Assembly (NCBI GenBank): GCA_949070545.1
Contig: CARTQV010000011.1
Location: forward strand, 7,211-15,438
Length of the DNA stretch: 8,228 bases
From: an uncultured Candidatus Saccharibacteria bacterium
GTDB taxonomy: Bacteria; Patescibacteriota; Saccharimonadia; Saccharimonadales; Saccharimonadaceae
Reading direction: 5' to 3'
Shown: one piece after another, positions 1 to 6,162 of the stretch
Layout of the letters: the number at the start of each line of letters is the position of its first letter
Position numbering within the stretch: position 1 is the stretch's first letter
Made by a program: the position numbers and the translations under genes
Notes under the pieces: model-generated
The model's database searches: none
What the model saw: the letters and a program-made list of their open reading frames with translations, nothing else
Told to the model about the DNA's origin: nothing

Positions 1-9
1 TCGAATGAG

Positions 10-717
10 TTAGTGTTTGAATTGTTGACGGAAAATTTCGTCGATTGAAGTATGATGCTTGTTTCGCAAGGTGTCGGCGTCGGAAGAGACAATAACGCGT
101 CCACTGTCAATAAAAATAACTTCGTCGAGGATGCGTTCGATATCGCTGATGAGATGGGTCGAAATAAGGAGGCTGGCATTCTCTGCAAAATTGGAGAGAA
201 TAGTATCGAGAATGTAATCGCGAGTTGCGGGATCAACTCCGCCGAGTGGCTCATCGAGTATATAGAGCTCGGCTTGGCGGCTCATCACGAGCACGAGTTG
301 AAGTTTTTCCTGCATACCCTTGCTCATTGTGTTAATGCGCATATTTTTATCAAGGTCGAGAGCTTTTAGTAACTGCTCAGCTTTTACGATATTGAAATTA
401 TCGTAAAAATCATTGAAGAACTTTAGCGCTTCTCGGACGAACATGCGTTTTTCTAGATAAGTGCGTTCTGGGAGATAAGCAATGATTTTTTTGCTTATAA
501 TATCGATCGGTTGGCCGTTAATTAGGACTTCTCCGCCTGTCGGGACGAGTAGCCCGTTTAGGAGTTTCAGCAGGGTGGATTTTCCGGCGCCGTTTTTGCC
601 GAGTAGTCCAATGATTTTGCCACGAGGGATTTTCACGTTGACGTCACCCAAAACTTGTTTATCTCCGAATGATTTCGACAGAGATCGACATTCAGCAAGC
701 GCAATTTGTTTTGACAT
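10..717 (-). CDS. ABC transporter ATP-binding protein, YtrB/BcrA-like
   Basis: This 235-aa protein is a single nucleotide-binding domain that would power an ABC exporter at the inner face of the membrane. Visible motifs are Walker A GKNGAGKST (residues 40-48), a Q-loop region reading YLPE (81-84) with Glu in place of Gln, the signature MSKGM (131-135), Walker B LYILDE with catalytic Glu156, the D-loop GGVDP, and the H-loop STH with His188. The SKGM signature and YLPE loop are common in the BcrA/YtrB/YhcH group that is paired with YtrA-type GntR regulators. It follows gntR directly: the TAA of gntR and this ATG share one base, and a strong SD precedes the start, so translation is probably coupled. 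It has no membrane segments, so a permease gene is expected past the left edge. The substrate cannot be read from this sequence. Confidence 0.93.
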   Translation of the reverse strand: MSKQIALAECRSLSKSFGDKQVLGDVNVKIPRGKIIGLLGKNGAGKSTLLKLLNGLLVPTGGEVLINGQPIDIISKKIIAYLPERTYLEKRMFVREALKFFNDFYDNFNIVKAEQLLKALDLDKNMRINTMSKGMQEKLQLVLVMSRQAELYILDEPLGGVDPATRDYILDTILSNFAENASLLISTHLISDIERILDEVIFIDSGRVIVSSDADTLRNKHHTSIDEIFRQQFKH

Positions 718-1085
718 TATTTGGTTCCTCCTTTTTGCTTTAGAAATTCTAAAGCGTTATTTTTATCAAAGCCGAGTTTTTGCATGGATTGAAAATAGAT
801 TTTTGCCTTTTCGGTAGCGAGTTTATTGCGATATTTTGTGAGTAATTTTTCGTTCGTAGTGACAAACTTGCCATTTGTGCGTTCAGTGTAAATTAGTTTC
901 AAAGATTCTAGCTCCGCGAGTGCACGTTGCATGGTGTTAGGATTGACTTTAGCCGAAATAGCGAGGTCACGCACGGAAGGTAATCTCTGTCCAGGGGGGA
1001 TCTTTCCAGACACGATATAGAGTTCGAGTTGTTCAACGAGTTGAATATAGATCGGCCGGTCATTAGAAAACATAAAACTATTCAT
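717..1085 (-). CDS. GntR-family transcriptional regulator, YtrA subfamily
   Basis: This 122-aa DNA-binding regulator is probably a repressor of its own operon. The N-terminal winged helix-turn-helix shows PIYIQLVEQL (11-20), the GntR hallmark RLPSVRDLA (34-42) and the recognition helix VNPNTMQRALAELE (47-60). It is followed by only about 50 mostly helical residues, with no large effector domain. That length and layout define the YtrA subfamily, whose members normally control an adjacent ABC transporter, as here. The start at 1085 was chosen because the conserved domain begins soon after it; Met5 (ATG ending at 1073) is an alternative. No SD is seen close to the start, and a possible -10 box lies 8 nt upstream. 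The ligand or stress sensed is unknown. Confidence 0.93.
   Translation of the reverse strand: MNSFMFSNDRPIYIQLVEQLELYIVSGKIPPGQRLPSVRDLAISAKVNPNTMQRALAELESLKLIYTERTNGKFVTTNEKLLTKYRNKLATEKAKIYFQSMQKLGFDKNNALEFLKQKGGTK
727..733 (-). promoter_or_regulatory. Shine-Dalgarno site of the ABC ATPase gene, inside gntR
   Basis: The minus strand reads AAGGAGG, 9 nt before the ATG at 717. It lies within the last codons of gntR and encodes part of the Lys-Gly-Gly-Thr-Lys C-terminus. This near-consensus site fixes the ABC start and contrasts with the SD-less first genes of the window. Confidence 0.85.
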
Positions 1086-1093
1086 AATGTATT

Positions 1094-1099
1094 ATTGTA
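1094..1099 (-). promoter_or_regulatory. Possible -10 box of the gntR-ABC operon
   Basis: The minus strand reads TACAAT, 8 nt before the gntR ATG, so transcription would begin within about two bases of the start codon. No convincing -35 box is found 16-18 nt further up. AATACA occurs twice in this stretch (AATACA-AT-AATACA), which could form part of an operator. The assignment is tentative and leans on the pattern seen at other starts in the window. Confidence 0.35.
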
Positions 1100-1130
1100 T
1101 TACTTTCTTAGGACAATGATATATCTTCTG

Positions 1131-1147
1131 TTCTTGAAAGTCAAGAA
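1131..1147. promoter_or_regulatory. 17-bp inverted repeat between gntR and the DUF6512 gene, possible operator
   Basis: TTCTTGA and TCAAGAA form a perfect 7-bp inverted repeat separated by AAG. It sits 46 bp upstream of the gntR start and 47 bp upstream of the -35 box of the divergent gene. A wider, imperfect pairing surrounds it: ATATCTTC at 1121-1128 matches GAAGATAT at 1166-1173. A dimeric GntR-type regulator could bind such a dyad, but it does not match any YtrA operator I can state with certainty. It is AT-rich with no T-tract, so a terminator is unlikely. Confidence 0.35.
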
Positions 1148-1193
1148 GATTTTCTGGAAAATAATGAAGATATCTTAATAAGAGTATGCGAGC

Positions 1194-1222
1194 TTGGCAT
1201 TAGAAAACGTTTATGCTATACT
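1194..1222 (+). promoter_or_regulatory. Extended -10 sigma70-type promoter of the DUF6512 gene
   Basis: A TTGGCA -35 box (1194-1199) and a TATACT -10 box (1217-1222) are separated by 17 bp, with an extended -10 TGC directly before TATACT. The ATG at 1229 lies 6 nt after the -10 box, exactly where transcription should start, and there is no room for a Shine-Dalgarno site. The mRNA is predicted to be leaderless. Confidence 0.8.
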
Positions 1223-1228
1223 AGTAAT

Positions 1229-1792
1229 ATGACTCAAAGTTGGATGATTTTTCTAGTCGAGACTATAATAATTGTGCTATTGGGGAGTTTGTTGCATTTT
1301 ACTTATGCTTGGAGCAAGGAAAATGAGGTCGTAGGGATTTTTTCGGCTGTGAACGAAAGCACTTGGGAACATATCAAGCTGGCCTTGTCGGCGATTTTTG
1401 CTTGCATGCTAGTCGATGTATGGTTTTTGGGGAGTAACCACAATTATTGGTGCGCGCGGAGCATTTCGTTTTTAGTGCCGGTGATTGTGGTTCCAGTGTT
1501 ATTCTATGGCTACCGAGCGATTACGGGATACTCTGTGCTGGTTGTAGATATTTTAATTTTTGTGATCGCGGCAATTGCGAGTGAGGCAGTGTTCGTGATG
1601 ATTCTGAATGCACCACCAGTAGGATCGATTCTGATGGGAGCAAGTATGGTGATTAGTGTGATAATTTTGGTGCTGTATTTGCTACTCACAAAATTTCCGA
1701 TGCACAATTTTCTTTTTGAGGACCCAATCACGCATCGTTATGGATATGATGGTCACGCTGGACCACGCAAGTTAGTACGTAAACACAAGTAG
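1229..1792 (+). CDS. DUF6512-like integral membrane protein
   Basis: This 187-aa protein has about five hydrophobic segments (roughly residues 6-24, 49-66, 79-94, 102-126 and 131-153) and a short basic tail ending RKLVRKHK. Between the first two segments lies NESTWEHIKL (42-51), preceded by HFTYAWS (23-29). I recognise this combination from the DUF6512 family of small bacterial membrane proteins, whose function is unknown. The conserved polar N-E-x-x-W-E-H cluster next to membrane helices suggests a functional site, possibly metal or ligand binding, but that is inference. The gene stands alone, divergent from gntR and convergent with metK. The start is fixed by the promoter 6 nt upstream and by the lack of any other suitable Met. 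Confidence 0.8.
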   Translation: MTQSWMIFLVETIIIVLLGSLLHFTYAWSKENEVVGIFSAVNESTWEHIKLALSAIFACMLVDVWFLGSNHNYWCARSISFLVPVIVVPVLFYGYRAITGYSVLVVDILIFVIAAIASEAVFVMILNAPPVGSILMGASMVISVIILVLYLLLTKFPMHNFLFEDPITHRYGYDGHAGPRKLVRKHK

Positions 1793-1852
1793 AAGGATCA
1801 TGGTGATAATGGGTGGCTTGTGCGTTGTCCTCTCATGGACATACCGCTACTG

Positions 1853-2863
1853 CTACTTATCCCAATCGAAGCCTTCGCCGAAATGCCCGTAGCGAGCGGT
1901 TGGTTCGTAAATTGGGCGCTTTAAATTGAGGAAGTTGATAATTCCCTGCGGAGTGAGGTCATAGCCAGTGATTTTTTCGCTTTTTCCATCGATGATAACA
2001 CTACGTTCAAGTGGCTCAGCATACCCGATTGCATAGGCGAGACGAACGAAGACTTCGCTAGCATTTCTAGCGCGTAAATAGTCCACGGCAATGCGACGAG
2101 CCATGTAAGCCGCCGAGCGGTCAACCTTAGAAGGGTCTTTGCCCGAGAATGCTCCGCCGCCAATTGGAATACGTGGGCCATAGTTGTCGACGATTAATTT
2201 TCGTCCAGTTAGACCAGTGTCAGCTTCGAATCCGCCCTGGTGCCAATCGCCAGCTGGATTGAGATGAAGTCCGATTTCTGAGGTTGTATCGACTTTTTGA
2301 AGGTTATTTTGTTTGATGAATTCTTGCACTAATGCGTTTAATTCTTCTTTAGTCGTGTTTTGGAAGCTTGCGACGATTGAGCTGACAACAGGTGTGCCGG
2401 GCTGGCTTTGATCGTGGCGAAGGGTGATTTGGGTTTTACCATCGAAAGGATGTTTGTCGAAAATGAATTGGTTTAAACGTCGTGACAGGATGACTTCGAG
2501 TGGTAATAATTCGGGGGTTTCACTGGTGGCATATCCAATCATAATTCCTTGATCGCCAGCGCCGCCCGTATCGACGCCATTTGCGATTTCCGGACTTTGT
2601 TGGACAAGATTTGACATGACTTCCATGCTGTCGCCAGCAATGCGTCTGGCGATTTTGGTAATGTCTGGTTCATTTGCATTCGACGTTACTTCGCCCGTAA
2701 TAAAGATTTTCCCATGTCCACCACAAACTTCAACAGCGACACGTGCATCCTGGTCTTTTGTGAGGTAGGCGTCCAAAATTGCGTCAGAAATCTGGTCACA
2801 GAGTTTATCGGGATGTTTCGGTGAAACGCTTTCAGCGGTTCGATAAATTGTTGTATTTTCCAT
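1853..2863 (-). CDS. metK: S-adenosylmethionine synthetase (methionine adenosyltransferase), compact form
   Basis: The enzyme makes S-adenosylmethionine from methionine and ATP in the cytosol and supplies methyl groups to the whole cell. Signatures are HPDK (17-20), GEVT (57-60), the GAGDQG ATP loop (101-106), the substrate-binding TGLTGRK segment, GGGAFSGKDPSKVDRSAAY (235-253), and a C-terminal YGHFG. A lysine in GKTQIT appears equivalent to the active-site Lys165 of E. coli. At 336 aa it is about 50 residues shorter than E. coli MetK (384). Losses are spread over internal loops and the tail, which stops soon after the YGHFG...W element, so this looks like a compact functional enzyme rather than a broken one. 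The start is Met at 2863 (MENTTIY): the frame stays open 71 codons further up, but that part overlaps the divergent glycosyltransferase and is not MetK-like. No SAM riboswitch can fit in the 45-bp upstream gap. Confidence 0.96.
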   Translation of the reverse strand: MENTTIYRTAESVSPKHPDKLCDQISDAILDAYLTKDQDARVAVEVCGGHGKIFITGEVTSNANEPDITKIARRIAGDSMEVMSNLVQQSPEIANGVDTGGAGDQGIMIGYATSETPELLPLEVILSRRLNQFIFDKHPFDGKTQITLRHDQSQPGTPVVSSIVASFQNTTKEELNALVQEFIKQNNLQKVDTTSEIGLHLNPAGDWHQGGFEADTGLTGRKLIVDNYGPRIPIGGGAFSGKDPSKVDRSAAYMARRIAVDYLRARNASEVFVRLAYAIGYAEPLERSVIIDGKSEKITGYDLTPQGIINFLNLKRPIYEPTARYGHFGEGFDWDK

Positions 2864-2869
2864 ATTTCT

Positions 2870-2875
2870 AGTATA
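2870..2875 (-). promoter_or_regulatory. -10 box of metK
   Basis: The minus strand reads TATACT followed by AGAAAT and then the metK ATG, a 6-nt gap identical to that at the DUF6512 and glycosyltransferase starts. No clear -35 hexamer is present at 16-18 bp; the expected place overlaps the start region of the divergent gene. No SD precedes the ATG, so a leaderless transcript is predicted. Confidence 0.6.
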
Positions 2876-2896
2876 CATGATTATGTATGAATGAGG

Positions 2897-2902
2897 TATA
2901 AT
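2897..2902 (+). promoter_or_regulatory. -10 box of the glycosyltransferase gene
   Basis: A consensus TATAAT lies 6 nt before the ATG at 2909. The -35 position is weak and falls near the metK start region on the other strand. The divergent metK -10 box is only 21 bp away, so two polymerases could hardly occupy both promoters at once. Confidence 0.6.
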
Positions 2903-2908
2903 AAACTC

Positions 2909-4114
2909 ATGAAAATAGCAGTTTTTACGGATGTGTATACTCCGTGGACGACGGGAGGAATTGTTTCGTCGATTGTGGCGCAGAAAGCGGAGTTGGAACG
3001 TCTGGGACACGAGGTGACGGTCTTCTGTCCGGGATTTAACGCGCGAGAAAAAGGCGTAGCAACTGTTCCGACGCATAAGTTAATAAAAATTAATGATGCG
3101 CCGCTTGCAATGCGTCCAACAAAAGTCGAGGCGTATATTTTGCAAAAGTATGCGGATTTTACAAAATTCGACGTTGTGCATGTACACTATGAAGCGAGTT
3201 GCAGTTTGGCGGGTGTGCGTTTGGCGCGACGGTTTGGAATACCGTTGGTTCAGACGATGCATGGACGTGAAGATATGGCGATCGCCGTGAATGTCCCACA
3301 TCCTTTAAAATATATTGTTGCAACTTTGTTGAATACGATGCACGGCAAATATTTGCCGCATGAGTTGAAAGTTCGAAAAGACAAATTTCAGGCGCCAACG
3401 CGCACACGTGCGAAGATGTGGGAGCTGATGGTGAATCAAGCTGAGGTGGCCGATGTTGTAACGGCACCATCGCAGCATTTTGCACATAAGTTGGAACATT
3501 ATGGTGTGACACGCCCGCTCAAAGTGGTTTCGAACGCTGTGGACGTGAAATTTTTGGAAGAAACAGTAAGGACGCGTACAATGGAAGATGGTGATGTCTT
3601 GAAAATGATTTGGAATTCCCGAGTTTCAAAAGAGAAACGCATTTTGCCATTTTTGGAGGCACTGAAGTTACTGAAACGACCTTATGTTCTGTGCGTCTAT
3701 GGTGACGGAAATATGTTGAAAAAAGCAAAAAAGTTTGCCGAAAAAAATGGACTAAAAGTAAAGTTTTATGGACGGCAGAAACGGGAAAAAATCATGTCAC
3801 GAATGCAAGATTCGCATCTTAGTATTGTTGCGTCGTATAATTTTGATACTCAAGGAATGATTTTGTTGGAAGCAGAAGCGGCGGGGTTGCCAGTGTTCTT
3901 CTGTGATCCGGAAATGGTGGAAATCGTGCCAGAAGGAAGCTATGTATTGGCAGGCGGGCCTGATCCGGTTTCAATGGCGATTGCGCTAGAAAATCTCCCA
4001 GCAAAGGACATTGTGAAGATGAGTAAGAAGATGATACGGGCGCGCAAAAGCGTTTCGCAAGACGTGCAGATTAAAAAGTTGTTAGAAGTGTATGAACTTG
4101 CAGTGCACAATTAA
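2909..4114 (+). CDS. GT4-family glycosyltransferase
   Basis: This 401-aa GT-B fold enzyme transfers a sugar from a nucleotide-activated donor, probably to a lipid or envelope glycan acceptor. The N-terminal Rossmann domain begins MKIAVFTDVYTP with the typical Gly-Gly loop (TTGGIV), then DVVHVHYEA and QTMHGRE. The C-terminal donor-binding domain includes VVSNAVD, VYGDGN, FYGRQ and LLEAEAAGLPV. The usual E-x7-E donor motif reads D-x7-E here (Asp313 to Glu321), a mild change. It resembles diacylglycerol or phosphatidylinositol glycosyltransferases of CPR bacteria, but donor and acceptor cannot be assigned from sequence. The start at 2909 gives the classic family N-terminus; an in-frame ATG at 2891 would place the -10 TATAAT inside the coding region. 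The gene is convergent with the NnrD-like gene, with 8 bp between stops. Confidence 0.92.
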   Translation: MKIAVFTDVYTPWTTGGIVSSIVAQKAELERLGHEVTVFCPGFNAREKGVATVPTHKLIKINDAPLAMRPTKVEAYILQKYADFTKFDVVHVHYEASCSLAGVRLARRFGIPLVQTMHGREDMAIAVNVPHPLKYIVATLLNTMHGKYLPHELKVRKDKFQAPTRTRAKMWELMVNQAEVADVVTAPSQHFAHKLEHYGVTRPLKVVSNAVDVKFLEETVRTRTMEDGDVLKMIWNSRVSKEKRILPFLEALKLLKRPYVLCVYGDGNMLKKAKKFAEKNGLKVKFYGRQKREKIMSRMQDSHLSIVASYNFDTQGMILLEAEAAGLPVFFCDPEMVEIVPEGSYVLAGGPDPVSMAIALENLPAKDIVKMSKKMIRARKSVSQDVQIKKLLEVYELAVHN

Positions 4115-4122
4115 AACTAAAA

Positions 4123-4932
4123 CTAGTAAAGCACGGCGGCGCTAGTCGCTTCAAGTGCGTGACTAGGATTATAGAAGTTTAGTGCGAGGATTTTGCTGGC
4201 GAGTTGGCCTGACCAAAGTGAAATTGGACTATAAGACGTATCAACGAGGGCGGTTGTGACGATATTTCCGCTGTGTGCAACGATGATATTGTTTTGATGA
4301 AAGGTTACTAGCGTGACGGGATAACTCAAAGTGAATTTGTGTAAAGTTTCGATGACTGGAATGAGAGGTTGCGACAGCAAAACCATGCGTGGATAATAGA
4401 CTGCTTGGAATAGCTTCTGGATTTGAGCCATTGATGCGACGACAAAAGTTTGGGGACGTTCGAGCCAATTTTTTGCTTCGGTGGCCAGTAATTCGACACC
4501 GTCGCGCGTGATGAGAAGCGGATGAGAGTCAGTGGCGGATTGAATGGCTTGGCCGAGGGCAATTGCCGTAGCAGAGTTTCTAGAAAAATCACCAATCAAT
4601 AAGCTAGCGTCGGCGTGGCTGACAAAATTATTGAGCGTGGCGGATTTCGCGAAGGAACCGCTTTCGGTGGCGGGAAGCAATTCGACGTTTTCGAATGTTG
4701 GTAGTTTTCCTCGCAGACTGTCGGGTAAAAGTAAGCTTATGCATGAAAAAGGTAAGTTCTTCTTCATAAACTCAGCAATGCGTACTGGTGCGGAAAAACC
4801 TTGGCTGTTTCCACCGACAACAACGACGTTCCCGGTTTTTCGTTCGGGTAGGTTCCAAATCAGATCGGAAAAAAGTGGTTTTGACTGTTTCTGCCAATAG
4901 GAAAGGTCGGGGTTTATCTTTGCGAAGCTCAT
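4123..4932 (-). CDS. NnrD/YjeF C-terminal-like ribokinase-fold protein, apparently lacking the catalytic Asp
   Basis: This 269-aa protein is distantly similar to ADP/ATP-dependent NAD(P)H-hydrate dehydratase, which repairs hydrated NADH. Supporting parts are GNVVVVGGNSQGFSAPVRIA (34-53), matching the GKVLVIGGS..GAP start of that fold; ADASLLIGDF (107-116) in place of the GPGLG region; LLITRDGVELLA (139-150) in place of the V-D-A-D-(A/G)-L-N-L-L element; and SPISLWSGQLASKILAL (235-251) aligned with GTGDVLAGxIAxLLA, followed by SHALEATSAAVLY. In this alignment the GTGD anion hole and catalytic Asp become SPIS, with Ser238 at the Asp position. It is therefore probably a pseudoenzyme or a protein with a changed function. 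It overlaps the exoIII stop by one base and has GGAG (4938-4941) 5 nt before the ATG. The family call comes from my own eye alignment and needs a profile search. Confidence 0.55.
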   Translation of the reverse strand: MSFAKINPDLSYWQKQSKPLFSDLIWNLPERKTGNVVVVGGNSQGFSAPVRIAEFMKKNLPFSCISLLLPDSLRGKLPTFENVELLPATESGSFAKSATLNNFVSHADASLLIGDFSRNSATAIALGQAIQSATDSHPLLITRDGVELLATEAKNWLERPQTFVVASMAQIQKLFQAVYYPRMVLLSQPLIPVIETLHKFTLSYPVTLVTFHQNNIIVAHSGNIVTTALVDTSYSPISLWSGQLASKILALNFYNPSHALEATSAAVLY

Positions 4933-5726
4933 TAAAACTCCAATTCAATTGAAATTGGGCAGTGGTCGGACCCCATGATATGTTCGTGGATTTCGGCTGA
5001 CTTCAGATAAGGTAAAAGACTGGGCGAAACGAAAAAGTAATCAATACGCCAACCGATATTGCGTTCGCGACAATGTGACCAATGCGACCACCAAGTGTAG
5101 CGTTGTGTGCTGGGTTGGAAATAACGAAAAGTATCGACAAAACCAGCGCTGATGAGGTTTTTGATTCCCTGACGTTCTTCATCCGTAAAGCCAGCGTTAT
5201 GCTCGTTGTCGTTGGGGCGGGCAAGGTCGAGTGGAGTATGTGCGGCGTTAAAGTCGCCGCAGACGACAATAGGCTTGTTGGTTTCAAGGGCTTTTAGATA
5301 GTGCAGAAAAGCTGGGTCCCAAATATCCTCGCGTAGCTTTAGTCGTGAGAGATCACGTTTGCTGTTTGGGGTATAGACATTGATAAGATAGAAATTCGAG
5401 AACTCGAGGGTTTGAACTCGCCCTTCGGTCAGAGGATTACCGTAACGATCATCCCAAGCATAGCTAGATTGCAGCTCTTCAGTTAGACCGTTAGAAACGC
5501 CTAGTGGTTGAATTTTGGAAAAAGTTGCAGTTCCAGAGTAACCTGGGCGGTCGGCGCTGTTCCAAATTTCGATATAATCAGGAAAATCAATTTCAGCTTG
5601 ATTTTGCTTGGCCTTTGTCTCTTGGACACAAAGGATGTCAGGATGCTCGGAGTTTAATATTTCTTCGAGTGCCCCCTTTTTCAGAATCGAACGCAAGCCA
5701 TTGACGTTCCAGGAATAGATTTTCAT
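4932..5726 (-). CDS. xth: Exodeoxyribonuclease III / AP endonuclease
   Basis: This 264-aa enzyme of the ExoIII/APE1 family cuts DNA at abasic sites and removes 3' nucleotides and blocking groups during base excision repair. The full catalytic set is visible: NVNGLRS with Asn7, QETK with metal-binding Glu36, YTPNS with Tyr118, GDFNAAH with Asp158 and Asn160, TWWS then GWRIDYFF with Asp229, and GSDHCPI with Asp254-His255. Length is normal for the family. The start is MKIYSWNVNG at 5726; the frame is open 37 codons further up, but that stretch overlaps the preceding gene and is not family-like. GGAG at 5735-5738, 8 nt before the ATG, confirms the choice. It is the middle gene of a three-gene minus-strand operon, 25 bp after the 120-aa gene and overlapping the next one by one base. 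Confidence 0.97.
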   Translation of the reverse strand: MKIYSWNVNGLRSILKKGALEEILNSEHPDILCVQETKAKQNQAEIDFPDYIEIWNSADRPGYSGTATFSKIQPLGVSNGLTEELQSSYAWDDRYGNPLTEGRVQTLEFSNFYLINVYTPNSKRDLSRLKLREDIWDPAFLHYLKALETNKPIVVCGDFNAAHTPLDLARPNDNEHNAGFTDEERQGIKNLISAGFVDTFRYFQPSTQRYTWWSHWSHCRERNIGWRIDYFFVSPSLLPYLKSAEIHEHIMGSDHCPISIELEF

Positions 5727-5751
5727 ACAATTTTCTCCAAAGTTTGAGTGG

Positions 5752-6114
5752 TTAGACAACAGTCTTAGCAAGTTGAACTTCGTAGTTTTCGCGAATGCTT
5801 TTACAAACCGTTTTGAGGTCTGTTTTGAGCTGCTCAAATGAACTGCCGCAGAGATACGCTTTCATGCCGTCCGGCAACTTTGGAAACTCGGCTATATCTC
5901 GACCGTATTCGATCTGAAAGATAATAGCATTATTCCCCGTCAAAGATGTTTCATCGATGACGCGTTGCAAGAGCCGTTTTTCGGTTAGAGAGCTGAATTT
6001 GTATCCAACAATCTCTTCGAAGACGCGGCTCGTGACTTCGACCCGACCTTTATGCGTGTGCTGCCCTTCTCGTTCTTCTGTGCTCATATCCTTAAAGTTC
6101 TTAACAAATAACAT
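5752..6114 (-). CDS. Hypothetical 120-aa protein, first main gene of the exoIII operon
   Basis: I do not recognise this protein. It has no signal peptide or membrane segment and looks like a soluble mixed alpha/beta domain. The N-terminus is polar (STEEREGQHTHKGRVEV), the middle has the strand-like NNAIIFQIEYG (about 61-71), and the end is a helical, basic EQLKTDLKTVCKSIRENYEVQLAKTVV. The start is well supported by AAAGGGGG (6123-6130), 8 nt before the ATG, and by a strong promoter upstream. It is a genuine gene: it has its own promoter, a good SD and close coupling to exoIII. Its place before a DNA-repair gene in a small genome could mean a related role, but nothing in the sequence shows that. 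Confidence 0.75.
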   Translation of the reverse strand: MLFVKNFKDMSTEEREGQHTHKGRVEVTSRVFEEIVGYKFSSLTEKRLLQRVIDETSLTGNNAIIFQIEYGRDIAEFPKLPDGMKAYLCGSSFEQLKTDLKTVCKSIRENYEVQLAKTVV

Positions 6115-6141
6115 TGTTATTTCCCCCTTTCTTTTTGGGTG

Positions 6142-6156
6142 CTAAATGAGCCCCAT
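6142..6156 (-). other. Possible leaderless 4-codon leader ORF (Met-Gly-Leu-Ile)
   Basis: An ATG at 6156-6154 lies exactly 6 nt after the TATAAT of the promoter below, the same spacing as three predicted leaderless gene starts in this window. It reads M-G-L-I and then TAG at 6144-6142. The main ORF starts 27 nt after that stop, behind its own SD. GGAGG directly precedes the mini-ORF ATG but lies between the -10 box and the predicted start site, so it is probably not transcribed. It may be a regulatory leader or chance. Confidence 0.3.
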
Positions 6157-6162
6157 ACCTCC

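Noticed and set aside
52..369. Plus-strand open frame of 105 codons inside the ABC ATPase gene
   Set aside because: It is an antisense shadow of a gene with complete ABC motifs, and its product resembles nothing I know.
1826..1841. Small hairpin TGTCC/GGACA between the convergent DUF6512 and metK genes
   Set aside because: The stem is only 5 bp with no T-run on either side, too weak to call a terminator.
2891..2908. An earlier in-frame ATG for the glycosyltransferase
   Set aside because: It would put the consensus TATAAT inside the gene. The family N-terminus MKIAVFTDVYTP begins exactly at 2909.
2864..3076. A 71-codon upstream extension of the metK reading frame
   Set aside because: It overlaps the well-supported glycosyltransferase on the other strand, has no MetK similarity, and the start at 2863 has its own -10 box.
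4941..4959. Imperfect palindrome CCAATT...AATTGG at the exoIII 3' end
   Set aside because: It lies within coding sequence, is imperfect and AT-rich, and is explained by the codons for the C-terminus; no regulatory role can be supported.
5727..5837. A 37-codon upstream extension of exoIII
   Set aside because: It overlaps the 120-aa gene, shows no family similarity, and the start at 5726 has GGAG at proper spacing.
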